From Sodaliphilus sp050873765 (GTDB taxonomy: Bacteria > Bacteroidota > Bacteroidia > Bacteroidales > Muribaculaceae), in contig JBNMJK010000009.1 of NCBI GenBank assembly GCA_050873765.1, positions 1 to 49,469 of the forward strand: a stretch of DNA of 49,469 bases. The letters are read 5' to 3'. This document shows, piece by piece, positions 7,743-16,393 of the stretch. Below the pieces are notes generated by a model that saw only the letters and a list, made by a program, of their open reading frames with translations, was not told the origin of the DNA and did not search any database. Made by a program: the position numbers and the translations under genes. Every line of letters begins with the position of its first letter. Position 1 is the first letter of the stretch.

Positions 7743-9278
7743 ATGGAAAGAAAGGTTAGAGTGCGTTTTGCACCATCTCCCACAGGGCCTCTCCACATAG
7801 GTGGTGTGCGCACTGCACTGTATAACTATCTCTTTGCCCGCCAGCATGGAGGCACAATGATTCTCCGCATCGAGGACACCGACTCAAACCGCTTCGTGCC
7901 AGGGGCTGAAGCCTATATCAACGAGGCTCTTCACTGGCTCGGCATCGGCATCGACGAAGGCGTGGCCGAAGGTGGCAACTATGGCCCCTACAAGCAGAGC
8001 GAGCGCCGCGACATTTATCGCAAATATGTGAAGCAGCTGCTCGACGGCGGCAAGGCATACATTGCTTTCGACACCCCAGAGGAGCTTGACGCCAAGCGCA
8101 AGGAAATTAAAAACTTCCAATACGACGCTTCCACCCGTATGAGTATGCGCAACTCCCTTTCGCTTCCTGCCGAGGAAGTGCAGCGGCTCATCGACGCCGG
8201 CACCAACTATGTGGTTCGCTTCAAAATAGAGCCAGGGCGCAATGTGGTGGTGCACGACCTGATTCGTGGCGATGTCACCATCAACTCCTCCATTCTCGAC
8301 GACAAGGTGCTCTATAAGCGCGCCGACGACCTGCCCACCTACCACTTGGCCAACATCGTGGACGACCACCTGATGGAGGTGAGCCATGTGATTCGTGGCG
8401 AGGAGTGGCTGCCAAGCGCACCGCTCCATGTGCTGCTCTACGAGGCATTCGGGTGGACCGACACCCAGCCAGAGTTTGTGCATCTGCCATTGCTGCTCAA
8501 GCCCGACGGAAAAGGCAAGTTGAGCAAGCGCGACGGCGACCGCCTCGGCTTCCCGGTGTTCCCGCTCGAATGGCACGACCCCAAGTCGGGTGAAGTGGCA
8601 TCGGGCTACCGCGAGAGTGGCTACCTGCCCCAGGCTGTGGTCAATTTCCTCGCCCTGCTTGGCTGGAACCCAGGCGATGACCGCGAAATCATGAGTATGG
8701 ACGAACTGATCCGCGACTTCTCGTTTGCCCACTGCTCAAAGAGCGGCGCCAAATTCGACTTTGAAAAGGCCAAGTGGTTCAACCACGAGTATCTGATGGC
8801 CACCGACGATGCCACCCTCGCACAGCTGTTCAAGCCAGTGCTTGCTGAGCATGTGAATGTGGCGCAATTCACCGATGGCTATATCGCCGCGGCAGTAGGC
8901 TCGGTGAAAAATCGCATCAACTTTGTGAAGGACCTCTGGACCAATGCCGCTTTCTATTTCAAGGCACCTGTGGAGTATGCACCCAAGGACGTGAAAAAGC
9001 GCTGGAAAGAAGATACGCCAAAATTGATGGGCGAACTGATTGATCTGCTGGAAGGCATCGCCAACTTTGACGACGCTGCCGCCACCGAGGCCACAGTGAT
9101 GGCTTGGATCAAGGGCAACGATTATCACATGGGCAATGTGATGAACGCTTTCCGCCTCACGGTGGTGGGCGAGTGCAAAGGCCCTCACATGTTTGAAATC
9201 ACCCGTATTTTAGGCAAGGAAGAAACGATTGCACGCATCAAGCGCGGTGTGGAGGCCATTCAACTTCCTAAAGAATAA
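7743..9278 (+). CDS. gltX: Glutamyl-tRNA synthetase
   Basis: Class I aminoacyl-tRNA synthetase charging tRNA-Glu. Of 511 residues, FAPSPTGPLHIGG (9-21) carries the HIGH-type motif and KLSKR (259-263) the KMSKS-type motif; the first binds ATP and the second closes on it. A long C-terminal helical part gives the anticodon-binding domain. It is followed 23 nt later by the outer-membrane-type gene and then waaA, so the three probably share a transcript. Confidence 0.96.
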   Translation: MERKVRVRFAPSPTGPLHIGGVRTALYNYLFARQHGGTMILRIEDTDSNRFVPGAEAYINEALHWLGIGIDEGVAEGGNYGPYKQSERRDIYRKYVKQLLDGGKAYIAFDTPEELDAKRKEIKNFQYDASTRMSMRNSLSLPAEEVQRLIDAGTNYVVRFKIEPGRNVVVHDLIRGDVTINSSILDDKVLYKRADDLPTYHLANIVDDHLMEVSHVIRGEEWLPSAPLHVLLYEAFGWTDTQPEFVHLPLLLKPDGKGKLSKRDGDRLGFPVFPLEWHDPKSGEVASGYRESGYLPQAVVNFLALLGWNPGDDREIMSMDELIRDFSFAHCSKSGAKFDFEKAKWFNHEYLMATDDATLAQLFKPVLAEHVNVAQFTDGYIAAAVGSVKNRINFVKDLWTNAAFYFKAPVEYAPKDVKKRWKEDTPKLMGELIDLLEGIANFDDAAATEATVMAWIKGNDYHMGNVMNAFRLTVVGECKGPHMFEITRILGKEETIARIKRGVEAIQLPKE

Positions 9279-9301
9279 GCATATATTATATATAGTAGGC
9301 T

Positions 9302-10405
9302 ATGACAAGAAAATGGTTGGGCTTTATGCTCGTGTGCCTGCTGTCGATTCCTGCGAGCCACGCCCAAGAGGTGGTGTGGAGCCTCGACTTCGACGCAAAT
9401 TTTGCCAATAGGGAAGGGGGCGACGAACTCCGCCCCGACCAGACGTTCCTCTTCACCCGGCTGGCTCCAGAAATAGGTGTGCGGCTGGGCGACAAACGCA
9501 GCGACCACACTCTCAAGGGCGGTGTGAGCTGGTTTCAGCCTATGAACCACGATGCCGAAGGGGCAAAGGTGTCGCCCACGCTCTATTACCAGTATCGCCA
9601 TAAGGCGTGGAAAGTGAGTGTGGGTATGATTCCTCGCACGGCTATGGTGGAGCATGCGCCGCGCTATCTGTGGAGCGACTCCTTGTCATACCGTCAGCCC
9701 AACATTCGCGGTGTGCTCGCACAGTATCAGAAGCGTGAGGGGCGGGGCTATGCGCAGATTTTTTTAGACTGGCGCCAGCAGCAGTCCGACACGCGCCGCG
9801 AGGCTTTCAATGTGCTCATCAGCGGAAAGGCCTACGCCGTGGACGGCTTTTGGCTCGGCGGCCATGTGCAGTATAACCATCTGGCCAAGTCGAAGCAGCC
9901 CGCTGAAGGCGAGGGCGTGAACGACGACGTGATGGTCAATCCCCTGGCAGGATTCGACTGGCGCATATCCAAAAGGGCTTCGCTGAATGTGAAGGCGGGC
10001 ATGATACTGAATTTGGAGCGCGACCGCTCCGCTGGCAGCGGATGGCAATCGCCATGCGGCTTCATCGGCAATGTGCAGGGGCGCTGGAAGTGGCTTGAGG
10101 CCGAGCAGAATGTGTATGCCGGCAAAAGTCTGTTCCCGCTGTGGAACAAATATGACAGCCAGCTCAATTTGGGCGACAGCTACTACTGCTCAAAATTCTA
10201 CAGCCGCACCGACGTGCGCGCGCATATCGTGCAGAACAGCTTCGTGGATTTGAATGCGTCGCTCACCTTCCATGCCACCGATAAAATCACAGGGTTTTGG
10301 CAGCAGATCACTTGCCGACTCTACATCGACCAAAACCTTTGGAAGCATCGCCGAGGCAAGCCACAGCGCCACCATGTCGGCCGTATGTTGCAAAGCAATT
10401 TTTAG
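9302..10405 (+). CDS. Predicted outer-membrane beta-barrel protein
   Basis: I do not recognise a named family. Residues 1-21 form a signal peptide ending at SHA-QE. The mature part is rich in alternating aromatic/polar segments of 8-12 residues (for example LYYQYRHKAWKVSVGMIP, FWLGGHVQYNHL, ASLNVKAGMILNL), as in outer-membrane barrels, with no helical transmembrane segment. It sits 23 nt after gltX and 6 nt before waaA, so an envelope role connected with lipid A or LPS is plausible but only inferred. It ends in a charged stretch, not in the terminal aromatic typical of many barrels apart from the last Phe. Confidence 0.6.
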   Translation: MTRKWLGFMLVCLLSIPASHAQEVVWSLDFDANFANREGGDELRPDQTFLFTRLAPEIGVRLGDKRSDHTLKGGVSWFQPMNHDAEGAKVSPTLYYQYRHKAWKVSVGMIPRTAMVEHAPRYLWSDSLSYRQPNIRGVLAQYQKREGRGYAQIFLDWRQQQSDTRREAFNVLISGKAYAVDGFWLGGHVQYNHLAKSKQPAEGEGVNDDVMVNPLAGFDWRISKRASLNVKAGMILNLERDRSAGSGWQSPCGFIGNVQGRWKWLEAEQNVYAGKSLFPLWNKYDSQLNLGDSYYCSKFYSRTDVRAHIVQNSFVDLNASLTFHATDKITGFWQQITCRLYIDQNLWKHRRGKPQRHHVGRMLQSNF

Positions 10406-10411
10406 AGATTA

Positions 10412-11653
10412 ATGAGACCAAGTTATAATTTAGGTATAAAAGCATATAGGCTGGGCGTGCGTCTGGCCGCTATGCGCAATAAAAAGGCGCGCCTGATGCT
10501 CGAAGGGCAGAAGCGCACCTTCCAGCTGCTTCAGCAAAAGCTCAATCCCGAATGGCGGTATATCTGGATTCATGCCTCGTCGCTTGGCGAGTTTGAGCAG
10601 GGCCGACCGCTGATTGAGCGCATCAAGAAAGAGACCCCCGGCGCCCACATTGTGCTGAGTTTCTTCTCGCCCAGCGGCTATGAGGTGAGAAAGAACTACG
10701 ACAAGGTGGACGCTGTGTGCTATCTGCCTTTCGACGTGCCCTCGGAGGTGAAGAAATTCATTGATTTGGTGAATCCCTCCATGGCCATTTTCGTGAAATA
10801 TGAGTTCTGGGGCAACTACCTGAGCGAGCTTCACCGCCGAGGCATACCCACCTACATCATTTCAGCCATTTTCCGCGACACGCAAATCTTCTTTCGTCCA
10901 TGGGGCGGTATGTTCCGCGGTATGCTCAAGTGCTTCACACGCATATTTGTGCAGAACGAAGAGTCGCGCCAGTTGCTCAAGACCATCAACATCGACAATG
11001 TGGAGGTGGCTGGCGACACCCGGTTCGACCGCGTGGCCGACGTGCGCGCGGCAGCCAAGGAGTTTCCCGTGATTGCCGCCTTTGCCGCCGACAGCCCCTT
11101 CACCTTGGTGATGGGCAGCTCCTGGCAGCCAGATGAAGACATCGTGATCCCCTATTTCAACTCGCACCCAGGCATGAAGCTGATCATTGCCCCTCACGAG
11201 TTCGACGCCTCACGTCTCCATGCGCTTATGAACAAGATTCATCGGCGTGCAGGGCTGTACAGCGAAACGGGCGAGGAAAGCGCCAGCAAGCTCGACTGCC
11301 TGATTATCGACTGCTTCGGTATTCTCTCATCGCTCTACCGCTATGGCCAGATGGCCTACGTGGGCGGAGGCTTCGGCGCTGGTATTCACAATATCAACGA
11401 AGCCGCCGTGTATGGCATACCGGTGGCGTTTGGCCCCAAGTTCGGGAAGTTTGCCGAGGCGCACGACCTCATAGCCATAGGCGGCGGACACTGCATTCAC
11501 GATGAGCAGGAGTTTGCCGATTTGATGAACAAGATGCTTGCCAACAAGGCCGCGCTGGAGAGCAGCGGCAACATAGCAGGCAATTATATATCCACACACA
11601 CGGGAGCCACCGACCGCATCTACCGCGAGTTGTTCCCGAAGCGGAAGCAGTGA
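10412..11653 (+). CDS. waaA: Kdo transferase WaaA
   Basis: 3-deoxy-D-manno-octulosonic acid transferase, adding Kdo from CMP-Kdo to the lipid A precursor at the inner face of the membrane. The 413-residue protein carries HASSLGEFEQ with the catalytic-base Glu60, VAGDTRFDRV in the linker region, and GGGFGAGIHNINEAA in the C-terminal GT-B half that binds CMP-Kdo. The first 20 residues form the usual membrane-proximal N-terminus. Whether it adds one or two Kdo residues is not decidable from sequence. Confidence 0.94.
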   Translation: MRPSYNLGIKAYRLGVRLAAMRNKKARLMLEGQKRTFQLLQQKLNPEWRYIWIHASSLGEFEQGRPLIERIKKETPGAHIVLSFFSPSGYEVRKNYDKVDAVCYLPFDVPSEVKKFIDLVNPSMAIFVKYEFWGNYLSELHRRGIPTYIISAIFRDTQIFFRPWGGMFRGMLKCFTRIFVQNEESRQLLKTINIDNVEVAGDTRFDRVADVRAAAKEFPVIAAFAADSPFTLVMGSSWQPDEDIVIPYFNSHPGMKLIIAPHEFDASRLHALMNKIHRRAGLYSETGEESASKLDCLIIDCFGILSSLYRYGQMAYVGGGFGAGIHNINEAAVYGIPVAFGPKFGKFAEAHDLIAIGGGHCIHDEQEFADLMNKMLANKAALESSGNIAGNYISTHTGATDRIYRELFPKRKQ

Positions 11654-11714
11654 TTGCTTCCCTGTGTGCCCGCTCGGCGGCGCAGTGTCGCACACTTGGC
11701 ATAGCGCTGCATTC

Positions 11715-11795
11715 AGCTCCTTAACTTCTGTGGAAATTTTTCGGAGAAATTAATGAAAATTTCTTATCTTTGTGAAATACATACGTTAAGGAGCT
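11715..11795. repeat. 11-bp inverted repeat bracketing a promoter
   Basis: AGCTCCTTAAC at 11715-11725 is repeated as its exact reverse complement GTTAAGGAGCT at 11785-11795, with 59 nt between. The -7 element TATCTTTG (11765-11772) lies inside. The arms do not extend beyond 11 bp. A promoter between inverted repeats is the layout of invertible (phase-variable) promoters in Bacteroidales; an operator pair is the alternative. Confidence 0.5.
11740..11772 (+). promoter_or_regulatory. Promoter of the NagB/PIG-L gene
   Basis: TATCTTTG (11765-11772) is a full TAnnTTTG match. TTCG (11740-11743) lies 21 nt upstream as a weak -33. The predicted start leaves a leader of about 65 nt before the ATG at 11844. 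Confidence 0.5.
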
Positions 11796-11843
11796 AAAGT
11801 CGCTTCCAACACAAGGCGACGAGCAATCAACAATGCTTATTTT

Positions 11844-13829
11844 ATGAGATCGTATAATCATTCGAAATTTAAATTTGGACAGTTGTCAAAGCGATACTAT
11901 TGCCCAGAAAGTGAGGTGGAAATGGCATCGCTCACACGATGCGAAAAAGTATTTACCAGAATCGTGGAAACACCGAGCGAAGGCGCCAAGGAAGCCGCTC
12001 AGGATATAGCTGCCGCCATAGAGCAGTGTGTGGCTGAGCGTGGCAGATGCGTAATCGGCTTTGGCGCAGGAAAGGGCGTGCTTGAAGTGTACGACGAGCT
12101 CGTGAAACTCTATTTCGCCGACAAGGTGAGTTTTGCAAAGGTGGTGGCGTTCAATATCAGCGAACTGGGCTTCGGACAGCAGAACACCGACTCTCAGAAC
12201 AATTTCCGCCGCCTGCAAGAGCGACTGTTCAATAAAATCGACATCGATCCCTCCAACGTATATACCTTCGACGAAGGTGCCACCAAGGAAAATGTGCACA
12301 GCCACTGCAAACAGTACGAGGCGCTTATCGACTCGTTTGGCGGCATCGACGTGCTGGTGTGCCAGCTCACCAAGAATGGCGGCCTGGCATTCAACGAGCC
12401 CGGCTCGCAGTCCACTTCCACTTGCCGACTGGTGCTTTTGAGCAACGACAGCCGTCAGCGCATCGCCGACAGCTATCAGTGTGAGGTGGCTCCCGACACG
12501 GCCGTTACGCTTGGCCTCTCAAATCTGCTTGCCGCGCGCAAGATTATTTGCGTGGCATGGGGCGAGGCGAGCGCAGAGTCGGTTTATAACACCATTGAGG
12601 GGCGTATAGGCGACAACACTCCGGCGTCGTTCCTGCAGATGCACCATGATGTGAAGCTGATGGTGGACCTTGATGCCGCCGCTTTGCTCACACGCATCAA
12701 TTTCCCGTGGAAGGTGACTTCCTGCGAGTGGACCGACGACCTCGTGCGCCGCGCCATCGTGTGGCTCAGCCAGCAGACGGGTAAGCCCATTCTGAAGCTC
12801 ACCAATAAAGACTACAACGACAATGGCTTGAGTGAACTCGTCACGGTGTTTGGCTCGGCCTATGATGTGAATATACGCATCTTCAACGTGCTCCAGCACA
12901 CCATCACCGGCTGGCCCGGCGGCAAGCCCAACGCCGACGATGCCTCGCGCCCGGAGCGCGCCACGCCCTATCCCAAGCGTGTGGTGTGCTTCAGCCCGCA
13001 CCCCGACGACGTGGTGGTGTCGATGGGCGGAACACTCCGCCGCCTTGTGCAGCAGGGCCACGATGTGCATGTGGCATTTCAAACCAATGGCGACATGATG
13101 GTGAACGATGAGGACGTGGAGCGCATCATCATGCTCACCAACCGCTTGTCGAAACACTTTGGCTATGGCACCGCTTTACGCGATGATGTGGTGAACAAGG
13201 TGCACTCCTCACTGCTCGCAAAAAGGCCAGGCGATGCCGACACACCCGAGACCCGATTTGCCAAGGGCTTGATTCTGATGTGCGAGTGTGTGATGAGCTG
13301 CAAGTTCCTGGGCGTGACCCCCGACAATGTGCACGAGATGAACTTGCCTTTCTATAGCGAATCGCCTTTCGGAACAGGAAAAGTGACCGAGGCCGATGTG
13401 CAGCCCATCGTCAAATTGCTGCAACAGCTGCGCCCGCATCAAATCTTCTTCGCCGACGACTACGACCCCAATGGCGTGAACGAGCGCTCCTCGGAGGCTC
13501 TTGTCAGGGCGCTGATGCAGCTCAAGAATGAGCCTTGGATGGACGACTGCCGCCTGTGGATGTACAGAGGGCAGTGGGGCCAGTGGGAAATCGACAATAT
13601 AGAGATGACCGTGCCAATGAGCCCGGAGGAGTTCAGTGTGAAGCGCCAGGCCATTCTCAAGCACCAGTCGCAGGTGCACGACGCACCTTTCCGCGACCCC
13701 GAAAACGGTCAGCTCGCCTGGCAAACCAGCATCGACCGCAACACCGCTCTTGCCGACCTCTACTCGCGCCTGGGGCTGGCGAGCTATGAGGCGATGGAGG
13801 CCTTTGTGCGCTATCAGATCGACGATTGA
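11844..13829 (+). CDS. NagB-like / PIG-L-like two-domain protein with altered active sites
   Basis: The 661-residue protein joins a glucosamine-6-phosphate deaminase fold (about 30-300) to a PIG-L/LmbE deacetylase fold (about 378-650), a combination I know from Bacteroidetes proteins usually annotated as glucosamine-6-phosphate deaminase. Both active sites look changed. In the NagB part, NISEL (104-108) stands where NMDEY holds the catalytic Asp, and TKNGGLAFNEP (176-186) stands where GNDGHIAFNEP holds the Asp and His; only the Glu of FNEP remains. In the PIG-L part, HPDDV (386-390) replaces HPDDE, and DPNGVN (541-546) lacks the second zinc-ligand histidine. It may be a non-catalytic sensor or have a shifted activity. 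It is a single gene with its own promoter, 42 nt before rnr. Confidence 0.75.
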   Translation: MRSYNHSKFKFGQLSKRYYCPESEVEMASLTRCEKVFTRIVETPSEGAKEAAQDIAAAIEQCVAERGRCVIGFGAGKGVLEVYDELVKLYFADKVSFAKVVAFNISELGFGQQNTDSQNNFRRLQERLFNKIDIDPSNVYTFDEGATKENVHSHCKQYEALIDSFGGIDVLVCQLTKNGGLAFNEPGSQSTSTCRLVLLSNDSRQRIADSYQCEVAPDTAVTLGLSNLLAARKIICVAWGEASAESVYNTIEGRIGDNTPASFLQMHHDVKLMVDLDAAALLTRINFPWKVTSCEWTDDLVRRAIVWLSQQTGKPILKLTNKDYNDNGLSELVTVFGSAYDVNIRIFNVLQHTITGWPGGKPNADDASRPERATPYPKRVVCFSPHPDDVVVSMGGTLRRLVQQGHDVHVAFQTNGDMMVNDEDVERIIMLTNRLSKHFGYGTALRDDVVNKVHSSLLAKRPGDADTPETRFAKGLILMCECVMSCKFLGVTPDNVHEMNLPFYSESPFGTGKVTEADVQPIVKLLQQLRPHQIFFADDYDPNGVNERSSEALVRALMQLKNEPWMDDCRLWMYRGQWGQWEIDNIEMTVPMSPEEFSVKRQAILKHQSQVHDAPFRDPENGQLAWQTSIDRNTALADLYSRLGLASYEAMEAFVRYQIDD

Positions 13830-13871
13830 GCGTGTGTGATTCAACAGTAGAATAAAAATTTGCAAAAACTT

Positions 13872-16250
13872 ATGGCAAAAAACGATAATTTAAAATCCTA
13901 CAAGATGGAGCGACGTGAGCTCCACGACAAGGTGATTAATTTCTTCAACACTGAAGAAAATGTGCCTTACAATTATAAGCAGGTGTCGGAGCAGGTGGGC
14001 GCCAACACGCCACGCCAGCGCGCCATGGTGGTGGAGCTTCTCGAACAGCTCACCATCGACGGTTTCTTGACTGAGGTGACCCCTGGCCGCTTTAAGGCGG
14101 TGATGCGCTCGGCTGTGGAAGAGGGTATTTTCATTCGCAGAAGCAATGGCAAAAACAGTGTTGACACCGTGAACGACGACAGTAAGCCTATCTTTGTGGC
14201 AGAGCGCAATTCAATGCACGCGCTCAATGGCGACCGTGTGCTGGTGCATATCAGCGCTGCCCGTGAGGGTGTGGAGCCTGAGGCTGAGGTTATCAAGATT
14301 CTGGAGCGCAAGGAGCAGGTGTTCACCGGCACGCTCCAGGTGAAGAAATACTTTACGATGCTTGCCACCGACAGTAAGTTTCTTGCCACCGACATCTTCA
14401 TTCCTTCTGACAAGACTATGGGCGGAAAGACTGGCGATAAGGCTGTGGTGAGAATTGTGGAGTGGCCTGAAGATGCCAACAGCCCTGTGGGCGAAGTGGT
14501 GGACGTGCTCGGCGAGGCGGGCAGCAACAATGCCGAAATCAATGCCATCATGGCAGAGTTTGGCCTGCCCTACAAATATCCGCAGAATGTGGAGAAGGCC
14601 GCAGAGAAGATTAGTGATGTGATTTCGGAAGAGGAAATTAAGCGACGCGTGGATATGCGCGATGTGACCACTTTCACTATCGACCCTGCCGACGCTAAGG
14701 ACTTCGACGACGCGCTCTCTATTCGCCGCTTGGAAAACGGACACTGGGAAGTGGGTGTGCACATTGCCGACGTTACTCACTATGTGACCCCTGGCAGCGT
14801 GATTGAGAAGGAGGCTGAGAGCCGTGCCACCTCGGTTTACTTGGTGGACCGGACTGTGCCGATGCTTCCTGAACGCCTGTGTAACTATATATGCTCTCTT
14901 CGCCCCGATGAGGAGAAACTTGCCCATTCGGTGATTTTTGAACTCGACGACGATGCGAAGATGCATGGCTATAAAATTTGCCACACGGTCATCAAGAGCG
15001 ACCGCCGATTCGCCTACGAGGAGGCACAGGAGGTGATCGAAACAGGCAAGGGCGACATGTGTGAGGAAATTCTCACGCTCAACAGCCTGGCGCAAAAACT
15101 CCGTGCAAAGCGCTTTGAGAATGGCGCTGTGGCTTTCAACCGTGAGGAATTGAAATTTGATATTGATGCCGACGGCAAGCCTATTGGCGTGCATGTGCAT
15201 GTGTCGAAGGAGGCCAACAAGCTCATTGAGGAGTTTATGCTCTTGGCCAATGTGAAGGTGGCTGAGCATATTGGAAAGGTGAAGAAGGGCAGTAAGGCTA
15301 AGGCGTTTGTGTATCGTATTCACGATGTGCCTAACAGCGACAAGCTGCAGAATTTTGCCGATATAGCCTCGCATTTTGGCTACAAGGTGAAGACGCAGGG
15401 CACTGTGAAAGAGGTGAACCGCAGTATCAATGCGCTGCTTGAGCAGGTGAAGGGACGCCCAGAGGAGGAACTGCTCTCCATTCTGGCTATTCGCTCGATG
15501 GCTAAAGCCACCTACTCAACCAACAATGTGGGCCACTACGGACTGGCTTTCGACTACTACACCCATTTCACGTCGCCTATCCGCCGCTATCCCGACATGA
15601 TGGTGCACCGTCTGCTCGACCGCTATGCCGCTGGCGGACGCAGTGTGAGCCAGCCTGCGCTTGAAGATGAGTGCAAGCACGTGAGCGCGCAAGAGCAGCT
15701 TGCTGCCGATGCCGAGCGCGCCAGCATCAAGTATAAGGCTGTGGAATTTATGGGCGACCGCCTGGGCGAGGTGTTTGATGGCCATATTTCCGGCGTCACG
15801 GAATGGGGCCTGTATGTGGAATTGAACGATACCCACTGCGAGGGTATGATTCCTGTGCGCGACCTCGACGATGACTTCTATGAGTTCGACGAGAAGAACT
15901 ATTGCCTGATGGGCCGTCGCCGCCACCGCAAATACCAGCTTGGCGACAATATCACCATTCAGGTGGCTCGTGCCGACTTGATTAAGAAGCAGCTCGACTT
16001 TGTGCTTGTGGATGAGCGCAATCCTGCGGGCACACACCGCATCGACAAGGCTCCTATCACACAGAAGTCGCGCATGCAATCATCGGAAAGTAAAACCGAC
16101 CGCAAGCGTAGCGACTATGAGGGTGGCACTGCCTCACGCCGTCAGCAGCGCGGCAAGCGCGGCAACTCCTCACGGCGAGGTGCCGAGCGTAAGCGTGGCG
16201 GGTCACGTCGAGGTTCCTCCGGTAAGCATCGGTCAAACAAGGAAAAGTAA
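13872..16250 (+). CDS. rnr: Ribonuclease R
   Basis: Processive 3'-5' exoribonuclease of the RNB family. From the chosen ATG it is 792 residues: an N-terminal helix-turn-helix and cold-shock RNA-binding part (1-220), the RNB catalytic block with DPADAKDFDDA (271-281) holding the Mg-binding aspartates, a C-terminal S1 domain (GHISGVTEWGLYVEL, from about 636), and a strongly basic tail rich in Arg, Ser and Gly (about 735-792) for RNA binding. A TTG at 13860 would add four residues; ATG at 13872 is preferred. A strong terminator follows at 16284. Confidence 0.94.
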   Translation: MAKNDNLKSYKMERRELHDKVINFFNTEENVPYNYKQVSEQVGANTPRQRAMVVELLEQLTIDGFLTEVTPGRFKAVMRSAVEEGIFIRRSNGKNSVDTVNDDSKPIFVAERNSMHALNGDRVLVHISAAREGVEPEAEVIKILERKEQVFTGTLQVKKYFTMLATDSKFLATDIFIPSDKTMGGKTGDKAVVRIVEWPEDANSPVGEVVDVLGEAGSNNAEINAIMAEFGLPYKYPQNVEKAAEKISDVISEEEIKRRVDMRDVTTFTIDPADAKDFDDALSIRRLENGHWEVGVHIADVTHYVTPGSVIEKEAESRATSVYLVDRTVPMLPERLCNYICSLRPDEEKLAHSVIFELDDDAKMHGYKICHTVIKSDRRFAYEEAQEVIETGKGDMCEEILTLNSLAQKLRAKRFENGAVAFNREELKFDIDADGKPIGVHVHVSKEANKLIEEFMLLANVKVAEHIGKVKKGSKAKAFVYRIHDVPNSDKLQNFADIASHFGYKVKTQGTVKEVNRSINALLEQVKGRPEEELLSILAIRSMAKATYSTNNVGHYGLAFDYYTHFTSPIRRYPDMMVHRLLDRYAAGGRSVSQPALEDECKHVSAQEQLAADAERASIKYKAVEFMGDRLGEVFDGHISGVTEWGLYVELNDTHCEGMIPVRDLDDDFYEFDEKNYCLMGRRRHRKYQLGDNITIQVARADLIKKQLDFVLVDERNPAGTHRIDKAPITQKSRMQSSESKTDRKRSDYEGGTASRRQQRGKRGNSSRRGAERKRGGSRRGSSGKHRSNKEK

Positions 16251-16283
16251 CGCATAGAATTTAGCTTATAGATAAAAGTATAG

Positions 16284-16325
16284 CGGTCGCCTCCCCTAAA
16301 AATGGAGTGGCGACCGTTATTATTA
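16284..16325 (+). terminator. Terminator of rnr
   Basis: CGGTCGCC (16284-16291) pairs with GGCGACCG (16309-16316), with additional CTCC/GGAG pairs inside, and is followed by TTATTATTATT. It lies 34 nt after the rnr stop. Confidence 0.75.
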
Positions 16326-16393
16326 TTTAGCCCTAAAGATGCTGGCTGCGCCTCTGCGTGTGGCGCGCGATGCGCAGGTGATTAGGCTCGTGT

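Noticed and set aside
13860..13871. TTG start for rnr
   Set aside because: An ATG four codons later is followed by the same conserved N-terminus, and the TTG offers no conserved residues.
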